Shown piece after piece: positions 54,463 through 64,000 of a stretch of DNA of 64,000 nucleotides. Made by a program: the position numbers and the translations under genes. Positions within the stretch are counted from its first letter, which is position 1; every line of letters begins with the position of its first letter. The notes under the pieces were generated by a model, which was not told the DNA's origin, searched no databases, and was given only the letters and a program-made list of their open reading frames with translations. This DNA is from Tritrichomonas musculus (taxonomy: Eukaryota; Parabasalia; Tritrichomonadida; Tritrichomonadidae): contig JAPFFF010000025.1 of assembly GCA_039105265.1 (NCBI GenBank), positions 310,001 through 374,000 of the forward strand, given 5' to 3'.

Positions 54463-56124
54463 TTAAAATTTTTCGAAGTATTGTGGTGTATCCAATTTAG
54501 GTGTAAATACTTCAATAAAAGCTCCTGCTTTTTCTTTGTTAACTTTTTCAAAGATTGAATCTAATTCACCACATGTTTTAGCTTGAACTGATAAGAAATC
54601 ATTTGGTGCGCCGAATGCATGCATCAATTCAGTATATCTCCATTGTGGAATATCATTGTATGATTGTTCAGGGATCTTGCATAAAACACGTTCGATCAAG
54701 TATCCATCATTATTGATAATTATCAGAACAGGCTTTAAATTAAAACGTGCGAATTGGCATAATTCTTGTGCAGTCATTTGCAAAGAACCTTCGCCAGTCA
54801 CCAAAACGACTCTTCGATTGGGAGCAGCCAAAGCAGCGCCAAATGCAGCAGGTGTTGCGTATCCAATTGCTCCCCAGAGAACTTGATTGAGAACAGTGCA
54901 GCCTTTCGGCATCCTTGAAAGATTCATTGCCATTGACGTTCCGGTTTCAAGCAAGACAATATCATTTGGTTGTAAGAAGTTGACAATCTTGGAGTGCAAA
55001 TATGTCATGCTCAATGGTGCTTCAGAATCTGATTCTTGTTTTTGGTCATCTTTTTTGTTGGTTATATGTTGTGGTAGCTTCTTTGAACCAATGTTTTCTT
55101 TTGTTAAACTTATGATTCCGTTGACAACATCTTCGAATTCAACATTTTCAAATTTGACTTTACCAATTCTTACATCATGAAGACTTATAAAAATAGTTTT
55201 CTCTTCTGGAATATTGCAGCTGAATGAGCTTGTATTAAAATCACTGATTTCGGTACCAAACAAAACATAGCAATCACTCGATTCGACAAATTTAATAACT
55301 GCTGGATCAGACGCCTTTCCGTTATACGTGCCGACATATTCATCAAGTGATTCATCAATACTGCCTTTTCCTGACATCATTGAGACGAATGGAATCTTCA
55401 TCTTCTCAACAAATGATGATAGTTTTGAAGAGAGTTGGAAACGATCAATCAAATTGCCAACAAGGAAAACGGTTTGATTTGAATCATGGATTTTCTTTTT
55501 GATTTCATGAAGAACGTCATTTAAAGCAACTTCATCTGATTTGGCTTTGACAACTTCCGGAATTTGTTCTACAACTTCTTCAACTTGTTCATTGCAATAA
55601 TCGAATGGAACACAGAAATAAACAGGTTTCTTTGTTTGGACCATTGCTGTCAAAACTCGATGAATTTCAGAGATAACATTTTTTGGTGTCAATAACGCAG
55701 TTGCACAAACAGCTGGAGAAATCATCTTTTCATAAACATGATAATCTGGATAGCCAAGCATATGGTGAACAACTTTGTTTGAATTGAATAATTTTGACGT
55801 TGGCATTCCGACAATATGAACAATTGGAACATTTTCTGCAAATGCACCTCCTAAACCGCAAAATGTACTTAATTCTCCAACTCCATATGTTGTGCACAAT
55901 GCACTGTATCCATGAATTCTTGCATAACCATCTGCAGCATAGGTTGCATTTAATTCATTGCAGCATCCAATCCATCGTAATTCTGGATCATTGACAACGG
56001 TATCATCAATTGGAAATGCATAATCACCTGGAACACCAAAAATGTCTTTAATTCCTAATTTCTTTAATTGATTAAATAAATATTGTCCAACAGTTACTTT
56101 TGTATTATTATATTTATCCTGCAT
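54463..56124 (-). CDS. Pyruvate decarboxylase-like thiamine diphosphate enzyme
   Basis: The 553-residue frame starts at ATG 56124, the usual length for pyruvate/indolepyruvate decarboxylases. It converts a 2-oxo acid, probably pyruvate, to an aldehyde and CO2 in the cytosol, the first step to ethanol. Seen: the N-terminal catalytic Glu57 in 'GCCNELNATYAADGYAR', the His-His pair 120-121 in 'VVHHMLGYPDYHV', the central domain, and the cofactor motif near residues 440-475 ('TGEGSLQMTAQELCQFAR' ... 'NNDGYLIER'). The usual GDGS is GEGS here. It is convergent with the CMD-like gene, 235 bp apart. Indolepyruvate or phenylpyruvate specificity cannot be excluded. Tritrichomonas is known for cytosolic ethanol formation through this enzyme. 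Confidence 0.9.
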   Translation of the reverse strand: MQDKYNNTKVTVGQYLFNQLKKLGIKDIFGVPGDYAFPIDDTVVNDPELRWIGCCNELNATYAADGYARIHGYSALCTTYGVGELSTFCGLGGAFAENVPIVHIVGMPTSKLFNSNKVVHHMLGYPDYHVYEKMISPAVCATALLTPKNVISEIHRVLTAMVQTKKPVYFCVPFDYCNEQVEEVVEQIPEVVKAKSDEVALNDVLHEIKKKIHDSNQTVFLVGNLIDRFQLSSKLSSFVEKMKIPFVSMMSGKGSIDESLDEYVGTYNGKASDPAVIKFVESSDCYVLFGTEISDFNTSSFSCNIPEEKTIFISLHDVRIGKVKFENVEFEDVVNGIISLTKENIGSKKLPQHITNKKDDQKQESDSEAPLSMTYLHSKIVNFLQPNDIVLLETGTSMAMNLSRMPKGCTVLNQVLWGAIGYATPAAFGAALAAPNRRVVLVTGEGSLQMTAQELCQFARFNLKPVLIIINNDGYLIERVLCKIPEQSYNDIPQWRYTELMHAFGAPNDFLSVQAKTCGELDSIFEKVNKEKAGAFIEVFTPKLDTPQYFEKF

Positions 56125-56130
56125 AATAAA

Positions 56131-56137
56131 AAAATGA
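56131..56137 (-). promoter_or_regulatory. Possible initiator of the pyruvate decarboxylase gene
   Basis: On the minus strand TCATTTT begins at 56137, which places the A(+1) ten bases before the ATG. Both motif and spacing fit the trichomonad initiator with a very short leader. Confidence 0.45.
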
Positions 56138-58339
56138 TAATCTAATTTTAAACCATGAGATATATATTAATTTTTTCAATTCAAACAGTCTGATTTGTTA
56201 TTATATCTGCAGGTTTTTAAGTTTATCTGAAAATTTAAAACACATTTATCTTCTTAAAAAAATTAGAAAAATAATAAATAATTAATATAATAAATAATAT
56301 CAAATAATATATTTAAATATTATATATATAATAATGACTAAAATTAATTTTTTATATCAAAAAAGTTACTTGTTATAAAAAGTGGATGAGATGATATTTT
56401 AATTTTTTCAAACAAATTGAAAAATTTTTATTAATTGTTGATTCCTAGGTTCTTTAATTTTGATTAAATGATAAAATGAATATATTTGTATATTAATTTT
56501 TTTGAGAAAATTAAAAAAATCTATATATATTGTTACAACAAAGATCCACCTCTTATAAAAAGTTTAACTTTTTGAAAACTCGTTGTTAAGTGGATTATCG
56601 TTTTTGAAACCACTTTAATTTCATATTCAAATTTTTGTAATCATTTTTATGAGTTTTGGTAATTTTTTAGTCAAATATTTCCAAAATTATCATATATAAT
56701 TATTATAAATTATGCATAATTAAATTTATAAGCGCTTCAAATCAATATTCAAAGAAAAAAAATAATTTTGATATCTTCTTTCAAATTGACAATTTTTTGA
56801 AAGGAGATATATTTCAGAGGTTTCCAAATAGTAATGTATCACCATATTTATTGGCCAAATATATATATGAAATAGGAAAGTATACAAATGTATTATATGT
56901 TTTGAACATGAATTTTTACTATTGAATCTAAAATATTGTATTATATTATTTTTAATCATTAACCTTAACAAAATGTTTTAAGTGTATTTCTGCTGTATTT
57001 CATCTTGCAATTCTGTTGGTTCGCATTTAAAATACAATAGCATTGTTTCACTGTAGAAACAACTTGAATCATAAATAATTACAGTAAAAACAACTTTTTC
57101 AATATTTTATTTGTATTTAAATTTTTATGCTAGTTTATCAAAGCAGCATGCTCACAATTATATTTTATATTTTAAAGCAAAGTATCATTTTACTTTGAAA
57201 TATAAATATTAAAAATAAAAAAAGCGAAAAACGGAATTTTCGCACGTTGAGAAAATTCGTTCGGGGATGACCCAACTAAAAAAAGTTATCGCAGCCCAAC
57301 TATGCCACCAACTTCTTTGTGCAATGAAGTCGGTGAGATAATCCATTGACCTCCCACTTGACGAAGTCAATGCAAACAGTTTAAGTGATCTATCAAAAAT
57401 GAGAAACATTTCCTATGCATATTTATTTTTTAAATGGTAAATTTTTAAAAAATGAGAAAATACATTTATACACATCTGTTTCTCTTTAGAATTTCAAAAA
57501 TCCATTTTGATAACCTAAATTTTCTTTTTTAAAACCGAAACTATAATATATAGACATTCCAAGAATTATTTAGATGAAAAATTAATATGATTTTTTTTTT
57601 TGAGATAAAATTGAAAGAAAAAAAAACCTTAAAACATTTTTATCGATTTATTAGTAAAGTTTGAAATGCAAAACAGTTTATTGGAATTACAAATGGTTCA
57701 TATCCAATAGTTATTATTTTCTTTTCTTGTATTCTAAGAATTTTCTAGCAGAAAAAATCAGTTTTTAGTTTTTTACGATTTCATAGAATAAATTGAAATA
57801 TTAAATTTTTTTGTTTTAATCATATCTTATAAAATATTTCATAAAACATATACTAAATCAATAATATAATAATTAATATTAAATATATTTAATATATATG
57901 GAAATTAAAATCGATGTATATCTATTATTTATTAGGTTATTTTATTAAAATTATAATTTTATTTTTCTTTTAATAATTCAATGATAATATTTATACAAAA
58001 AGTTGTATCTCTTTTTATTTTCAAAACATAGTTTTTTTTTTCAATTAAATTTGATGTAGTTATTGTTCAATGTTTATATTGGAAATTTTTTTGATATTCC
58101 AAAAAAATAATATTTTTATTAATTGTATATTTTAAACTTCCAAAATTCATTTTTCAAATTAAAAATTGATAAAAAAAATAATTTCCTCGAACTAATATTA
58201 AAAAAATTTAATTTTATTAAAATCAATTATCAGAGTTAAAAAAAGTTCCAAACCTTATAATCAATGTAAGAATAACAAATATGTGCACATTTTTGATTTT
58301 TGATAATAATAATAAAGGAATCACATATAATATAATATA
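56138..58339. other. Gene-poor AT-rich region
   Basis: No credible gene is seen. The only structured part is the GC-richer island at 57205-57420. The rest is A/T runs. Confidence 0.55.
57205..57420. other. GC-richer island with hairpin potential, unidentified
   Basis: About 200 bp stand out from AT-rich flanks. They contain small inverted repeats such as 'cattgac' ... 'gtcaatg' (about 57343-57371) and 'acttc' ... 'gaagt' (about 57309-57330). The minus strand can also be read as a 66-residue Trp/Phe/Ser-rich peptide ('AQRSWWHSWAAITFFSWV') which I do not recognise. It could be a structured RNA or a protein-gene relic; neither is established. Confidence 0.25.
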
Positions 58340-58341
58340 TA

Positions 58342-59596
58342 GGGTGTCCGAAAAAATTTGAGCATCTCTATTTGTGATAAATGAAAATATTTTTTTTTCT
58401 TTTTAAAATAAAGTTCAAATGCTGTTTTTATTGTGCTATTAAAAAATCTTCCAGATATTAAATGTGTCAATAATTATGAACAGTTATTTAAGTTAAAAAA
58501 GTAAACGTATAGAAATTATAAACGTATTTATTATATTTTTTATTGGCTACTTAAATATTTTGGATATATTTAGATTTAGAATGTCCATGGAGCTGAACAA
58601 TATAAATTATAATAATTAATGGAGTTAACTGTATTATATTATTATTTTATAAATAAATATTCAAGTTCACTTGATGATAAAAATGTTAAGAAAAGATCCT
58701 TATATGTTTTTCTGAATTGAATCACTCATAAATTGATGATCGATCTATTAATCAACGAGACATAAAGATAGCCAATTTTCATAAAAAGGGAATTATTTGT
58801 TGCACAATTAAGAATTAAAAAAAGGCATATGCTTTGTTTGGGTTGAATAGCGGATTGTGAAAATTTGATTTTATTCACTTTTTCATATCTGCTAGTTTTC
58901 TCTCAAAAAGTGAAATGAAATCAGATTTTTTTGCAATTTTTCCAGCTCAAATTTTAATATTAAAATGAAACTATTCCGAATTTATAATTAGTAAGATGTG
59001 AAATTTAAATCCCAAAGATTATATCTTCATGCAATTATTTCTTTGTTCATGAAGGTCAACGAAATTCAATTTTGTTCAAAAATGTCAAAAATTTCAAAAT
59101 TCGCACATAATTACTATTTTGGAAAAATAAAAAGATGCAATTTATATATATATAATTTATTTGTTGTATGAAGAATATTATTTAATAAAAAGAATTTACA
59201 GTTACTTATTATTCATGTCAACAAGATTGCAAATATTTTGATATGATTCATACAAATTTTTTTTTGAATACAATACAAAAAATTCTAATCAAAAATCAAT
59301 CAACAAATGAATTCATTTAATCTACACATAAGTTTTATATAATACATATGTTTACATTTTTAAATTTGTTTTGTTTGCTCCATCAAATGAATCCTAATGA
59401 AAAAAAATTAATTGTTTTCCCAAAAAATTCAATATTCAAAGATGCAAAGTTAAATGAATCATATTCAAATTAATATACAAGATTCTGGCTTAATTTTAAT
59501 ATCATATATATTATATTAATTACAGTTATTAATAAATCAAAAACTATCTTTATATCTTTTATACAGATGTAGATGCTCAAATTTTTTTGGACACCC
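58342..59596. mobile_element. Mariner/Tc1-like element, decayed (1255 bp)
   Basis: The ends are GGGTGTCCGAAAAAATTTGA... and its reverse complement, ...TCAAATTTTTTTGGACACCC, about 26 bp with one mismatch. They are flanked on each side by TA (58340-58341 and 59597-59598), the target duplication of the mariner/Tc1 group. The length suits a mariner. Inside there is no open transposase; a short 'RSINQRDIKIANFHKKGI' near 58740 could be the remains of its helix-turn-helix, a weak call. The right end lies 56 bp from the stop of the membrane-protein gene. Confidence 0.8.
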
Positions 59597-59652
59597 TATA
59601 GATCAATTAAATTATTTAAATTTTACTTTTTGTTTTTATTAATAATTGTTCG

Positions 59653-61014
59653 CTATTGGTTAGACGAAGAGTTGTCAACACTTATCTTCTTTTTTGAAAC
59701 AATGACGACCACTACAACAATAACTATACCAATAACAACAACAGCTGCAGCTACAGATATGCCAATGATCATTGGAGTTTTACTCTTGCTGGATTTGCTA
59801 CCTTCATTTTTTTCATTGCTACTTTCATCATCACTATCACCATCTCCATCATCATCTCCAACATCAGTTATAGGAGGGTTTTCAACAATTGCTAGATCAG
59901 TAGCATCAGTCTTTTCGATTTCATACATGTTTTCGTCAAATGTGAAGGATACATTTGGTTTGAGTGGAGAATCTTTCCATCCTGTTGCTGTAAGTTTTAT
60001 TTTGGTTTTTTCCAAAAGTGATTTTAATTGGGTTCCTTCATCAATGTCTTCTCCAGGAATTTTAACATATTCCATTATCGTAATATTTATATTTCTAATC
60101 TGTGAAATTGTTTCATCTGCTTTATTTATAGTGATATTATTTGATGTTGTGATGATACCTAACTTTTTCATTACATCAAAAGGAACTTGAAATTCATTAT
60201 CAGTAATTTCATTATCTATCACGAAAATTTTCACAAAATTATCGTGATAATCAATTCTAATTGGGTCATTATTATATTCTAAAACAATGGCGTATTCACC
60301 AACATGAAAATTCTCTGAAGTTATTATCTCATTTTTTTCATCTATTTCTCTTTGGTAATTATCTAGGAAATAATCTGATGTGACTTTATAATTGCTTTTT
60401 ATGTGTTCCATACCATCAAAATAAGCGTTTTGGCAATTTAGATCGTTGTTAACGATCTTGTATTTTCCGTACATGAGATGTAAAAATGGAACTTTTTTCT
60501 TGATGTTTCCTGCAATTTGGATGATAGGTATTTCTTTAGCAGACTTCTTATTGCTTGAGGTCAAATTATTTGAATATATTTGTTTTTTAATGAAATTATT
60601 CATTTTTTTATAAATATAATCTGGCCTAATGAATTCACTTTTCTCTTCCTCTCCAGACCTTATATTTAATGTGCAATAGTCAACATCATAATAAATGATA
60701 GATACTAATTTTTTATTGCGTAATTTGTTAAAATCAATTATTCCAGTGTAACAACTAACAATCAAGTATAGTTCGCCTGTTTTATCTGACATTCCTGATA
60801 TGAACGATTCAATATCATTTCCGTTTGACATTGAATTAATTTCTAATTCATCACAACCTTCTATTGATGGATCTTTTTTGCATAATTTAGCAAATTCTTC
60901 TATCCTTCCATGATATTCTTTCATGGTTTCATCACTGCAACATCCATCAATTATTCCAAATGATATATTTGGATTCGAGACTATCAAGTATGGTAAGCAA
61001 AGGAGAAGCATCAT
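59653..61014 (-). CDS. Type I single-pass membrane protein of unknown family
   Basis: The 453-residue frame starts at ATG 61014. Residues 1-13 ('MMLLLCLPYLIVS') are a signal peptide. Residues 15-370 are an ectodomain with several Cys near its start ('GIIDGCCSDE', 'LCKKDPSIEGCDEL') and few later. Residues 375-410 are an acidic Asp/Gly/Ser stalk. About 415-439 is a Val/Ile membrane segment ('IIGISVAAAVVVIGIVIVV'). 'KKK' and a 14-residue tail end in 'SSSNQ'. This plan is common for trichomonad surface or lysosomal-pathway proteins. I do not recognise the ectodomain family. Confidence 0.8.
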   Translation of the reverse strand: MMLLLCLPYLIVSNPNISFGIIDGCCSDETMKEYHGRIEEFAKLCKKDPSIEGCDELEINSMSNGNDIESFISGMSDKTGELYLIVSCYTGIIDFNKLRNKKLVSIIYYDVDYCTLNIRSGEEEKSEFIRPDYIYKKMNNFIKKQIYSNNLTSSNKKSAKEIPIIQIAGNIKKKVPFLHLMYGKYKIVNNDLNCQNAYFDGMEHIKSNYKVTSDYFLDNYQREIDEKNEIITSENFHVGEYAIVLEYNNDPIRIDYHDNFVKIFVIDNEITDNEFQVPFDVMKKLGIITTSNNITINKADETISQIRNINITIMEYVKIPGEDIDEGTQLKSLLEKTKIKLTATGWKDSPLKPNVSFTFDENMYEIEKTDATDLAIVENPPITDVGDDDGDGDSDDESSNEKNEGSKSSKSKTPMIIGISVAAAVVVIGIVIVVVVVIVSKKKISVDNSSSNQ

Positions 61015-62051
61015 GAATTTGTTACGATAATAAAAAATGGTATCTTAAAGAAAAAAACCGCCAAAGTTTATTTTAAATTTAATAAATTGATTTCCAAATT
61101 GAATATACAATTATATATGTTATATTCCGAATAATAAAAAGGCCTGCTGAATTTCAATGATATATGATGAAGAAAAAAACTTTATATTTCTTAATAATTT
61201 TATTCAGCATGGTCTGAATTTTTTAAAGTTTAATAGAAATCAACTACTCAAAATTGAATGATAAAGATGCCCATTTTTCTTTTTTATAAAAAAGAAGAAG
61301 AAATAGATTTTATTCCACAACTAAGCTTGTTATTCTGATATAGATTATCAGGTTTGGCACTTTTTTAACTCAGATAATGGATATTAAAATGTTATCGATT
61401 GTAATTTTTACTTGATTAATTCGATTATCAAGTATGAAATGTGATTAATCGAAATTAATACCTGCAAAAATCATTAAAAATAGTATTTTAATGGCATAAA
61501 ATAAAAATATTCTAACTTATTATGTAAAAGAATCAGCTTTTATTAAATTTTATAACGGATATGTGAAGTAATCAGTTTAAAAAGTTTACTAAAATTTAAT
61601 ACGTTAAAATAATCAGTTAAAAAAGTTTTAAAAAAATTTTTATGTTAAAAAATTAATTTTTTGGGAAAAATTAAATTATCTTTATTGCTTTTAAATTTTA
61701 TACTTAAATTTTATCATAATTATAATATATAATTTATTTTTTAATAAAATAAGAATTTTTTTCCTCTGAAATAAAAAAGAACTTTTTTGTAATAATTTGA
61801 TCATTTATTTAATAAGTTTTTTCATATGTCGTTACTTAAAAAATAAATATCTATCATGTTTATTTCAAATTTTCAGAGAAAGGATGTCTTTTTATACAAG
61901 AATAAGTATCATTATCGTCAAAATTGTAGATGATTTAGAAATTAAAAGAACTAATGAGGACATATTTCCAAAAATAAATAAAAAAACAAATAAATATATA
62001 TTTATATAAATGTGCCCGCGTTTACTATTACATGGTATTTATAAGATGCCC
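61015..62051. other. AT-rich region with a transposon-like fragment
   Basis: No gene is supported; a 70-residue frame at 61797-62009 is Ile/Lys-rich and lacks support. Around 61321-61460 the sequence resembles the 478-bp TIR element. Confidence 0.5.
61321..61460. mobile_element. Possible fragment of the GATATC-rich TIR element family
   Basis: 'taagcttgttattctgatat' at 61322 resembles the ends of the element at 62790 ('tagacttgttattct') and is followed by GAT/ATC-rich sequence. No partner end or target duplication is found. Confidence 0.35.
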
Positions 62052-62414
62052 TTAGTCCATTTGCAAATGTAACTGATCGTCGTCGTCGTCCCAACATGCA
62101 AAAATAACATTATCTATGCATTCCCAAATGTATTCATCAAATCTTTGAGCCATCTCTTTAGCTTTCTTTAAGCAATTCATTGCTCTCCTTCTACCGAGAA
62201 TCCAATCGTATCCCCAAGTAGCTCTGAAAACAAAAGAAGCTACTGATGAGACTTCCCATGTGCTCAATTCATTCAATGCTTGCATGTGATCTTCGTTAGA
62301 TGTTGAAGAAAGACAGTTGTTAAATTCATTCTTCAACATCTTCCAATTTGCAAACCCTGTTTCTAGATCACCATATTTTGCACATCCTATATCTAATTTT
62401 TGTTCACTTGTCAA
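62052..62414 (-). pseudogene. Small protein of unknown family (relative of 14161), start interrupted
   Basis: The 120-residue frame has no ATG. An ATG further upstream (about 62446) is in frame, but a TAG after six codons ('MFYKIW', stop, 'KVGTL') separates it. The body aligns with the genes at 14161 and 29401: 'KYGDLETGFANWK', 'ALNELSTWEVSSVASFVF', 'ATWGYDW'. It then shows the C-terminus lost in those: 'AMNCLKKAKEMAQRFDEYI', 'CWDDDDDQLHLQMD'. Function unknown; probably a small helical protein with an acidic tail. Confidence 0.55.
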
Positions 62415-62781
62415 AGTTCCAACTTTCTACCAAATTTTATAAAACATTTTTTTTTTTTTACGTTTAAAAAATTTTTAAAAAAAATTAGAAATTTGTTAGA
62501 AATTTTTCAAAAATAGATCTCTAAAAAGCAGATTAATAGAACACACAAGATAATGGAAAAGCTATCAAATATTGCTACATCCTTCTCAATTTTTTTGAAT
62601 TTATTTTATATTTGGGCGAAGAAAGCTTAATTATATTGAAATAGCATAACTTAATTTCACACTGTTGTTTCTATTGGTTTTAGAACTGGAAAAAATATAC
62701 TAAAATTGAAATAGCATAAAAATTTGCTTATTTCAAAGATATCAAACAAAAATTCCAGATTTTAGTTGAATTTTCGGGTAG

Positions 62782-63275
62782 ATCGGAAATAGACTTGTTA
62801 TTCTCCGATTATCGAGATCGATAATTGATTGACTTTTTGATATCGATATATAAATATACACAGATTCTCGAGATCGATTTCAGAGATCGAGAATTTTTTT
62901 TCTCAGCTTTTGATATCAGAATTTTCCATTAAACTTTTTGATAAATATATGATCGTATTTTAATCTCAAATATTTCATAAAAAAGAATGTTTTTTTTGAT
63001 TTTAATCTTAAAATAAACATCAATACATTCTATTATTTATTTTTAAATATTATAAAATCACAAATACCAATTATAAAAAAAGATGAATCTGTTTGAGATC
63101 TCGAGATCTCGGTAAATGATATCAAGTTTACAATTATTTTTATATCACATTTCATATCTGATATCTTGATAATCGATAATCTCTATATCAGATTTGTAAA
63201 CTGATAATCGAGTATCAGATGTAAAAAAGTGACGTTTTTGATATCGATTCTCAGAATAACAAGTCTAATCGGAAA
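62782..63275. mobile_element. 478-bp non-autonomous element with TIRs and 8-bp target duplication
   Basis: The element is 62790-63267. Its first 15 bases, TAGACTTGTTATTCT, are the exact reverse complement of its last 15, with further imperfect pairing inside. It is flanked by ATCGGAAA at 62782-62789 and 63268-63275. The interior is rich in GATATC, CGAGATC and ATCGATAAT strings and codes nothing. An 8-bp duplication fits hAT-type elements, though the tips do not match the usual hAT consensus well. A 9-bp reading (ATCGGAAAT) is possible if the element starts one base later. Confidence 0.85.
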
Positions 63276-64000
63276 TTTATACCTTTTTCGACAAATATTT
63301 TTATATAAAAATTCAATTTTTCTCAATCGTTTTTGGCTAAACATTCTTCATTTTTAAAAAAAAAAATATCAGAAAAGTAGGTTTTATAAAAAATAAAACA
63401 TTATCAGACCACCTGACAAGGTAAGGCCGTTTAGAAATAAAAAATTAAAAAGGTAATATCAAGAAATTGAAAAAAATTTAGGAATTCTTTTTTTAATATT
63501 TTATTATAAAAAAAATATCTCTAAGTAATTAAGAATATGATTTTCCAAAATTTCAAGCATATAAGATTTTTGAAAATTAACATAAAACATTTTTATCTTT
63601 ATAAATACAAAATGTAATTGATTAAAAACATGTGATAAATGTTATATATTTATTCATTTTGTAGTATTTAAAATATATAATTAACAATCTAAGAAAGAAT
63701 CTCAAATGCTTACATTTTAATTGTGTTATTTTTTTCATTTGGAGTTTCTATTAAATTATGAAAATAAATATTTGATTGAATAAATATTTTTGTAGTTCTG
63801 TTATTCATAGGAAATGAAAAAGAATTTGGCGCTAGATTTTTCAAAAAAGTTGAATCATTATATTGATCAATCATTTTCTAGCACGAAAAGGCATCAAAAA
63901 TAAATATATTTTAAATATTTCCTTTGAATATACTAAAATAATATATATTTACATGTATATATTTAGATGTGGTAAGATAATATGGATTTTATTAAAAAAA
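63276..64000. other. AT-rich stretch to the window end
   Basis: I see no gene, RNA or repeat here. Confidence 0.5.

Noticed and set aside
56726-56971. 81-residue minus-strand frame
   Set aside because: Composition is that of random AT-rich DNA and no domain is visible.
61797-62009. 70-residue plus-strand frame
   Set aside because: Ile/Lys/Asn-rich chance frame in very AT-rich DNA, with no relative in the window.

Overview
The window looks like the nuclear genome of a parabasalid flagellate, most likely a Tritrichomonas-type trichomonad. The DNA is very AT-rich and no gene shows a recognisable intron. The gene families are typical of trichomonads: BspA-like proteins with 23-residue leucine-rich repeats, BTB-like/coiled-coil proteins, ankyrin proteins of the DUF3447 type, TKL and Sel1 kinases, RCC1-like propellers, BTB plus F5/8-type-C proteins, and a Polinton/Maverick fossil. 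A pyruvate decarboxylase gene fits Tritrichomonas better than Trichomonas vaginalis. The species is inferred, not proven.

Layout. Positions 1-14311 (copy A) and 15361-29551 (copy B) are a direct tandem duplication of about 14 kb. Each copy holds, left to right, a broken BTB/coiled-coil/BspA gene (-), a protein kinase (-), AT-rich minisatellites, a decayed Ser/Asp-rich remnant, a truncated alpha/beta hydrolase (-), a calponin-homology plus beta-trefoil protein (+), an ankyrin reading frame followed out of frame by a BspA leucine-rich repeat frame (+), and the start of a small unknown gene (+). The copies differ in minisatellite length, in one MITE insertion, in loss or gain of single protein repeats, and in a central tract of about 6 kb that is far more alike than its flanks.

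From 29.7 to 41.2 kb lie a Rac-like double GTPase with lost nucleotide-binding residues (-), a large ankyrin/BspA gene with two lesions (+), a tRNA-Glu pseudogene, an RCC1-like protein (-), an F5/8C fragment (+) and an intact BTB-F5/8C gene (-). From 42.1 to 44.3 kb is a GC-richer, rearranged Polinton fossil. From 44.5 to 53 kb lie a giant kinase with Sel1 repeats (-), two intact tRNA-Glu genes, a BspA relic and two BTB-F5/8C genes each with a single lesion. From 53.4 to 61 kb lie two metabolic genes (a carboxymuconolactone-decarboxylase-like protein and pyruvate decarboxylase), a long gene-poor stretch with a mariner-like element, and a type I membrane protein. The last 3 kb hold a small unknown gene and a 478-bp element with terminal inverted repeats and an 8-bp target duplication.

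The genes do not form one pathway. The window is mainly an accessory, birth-and-death region for surface/adhesion and BTB families, remodelled by tandem duplication, gene conversion, repeat slippage and small DNA transposons, with a few housekeeping-type genes (tRNA-Glu, pyruvate decarboxylase) between.
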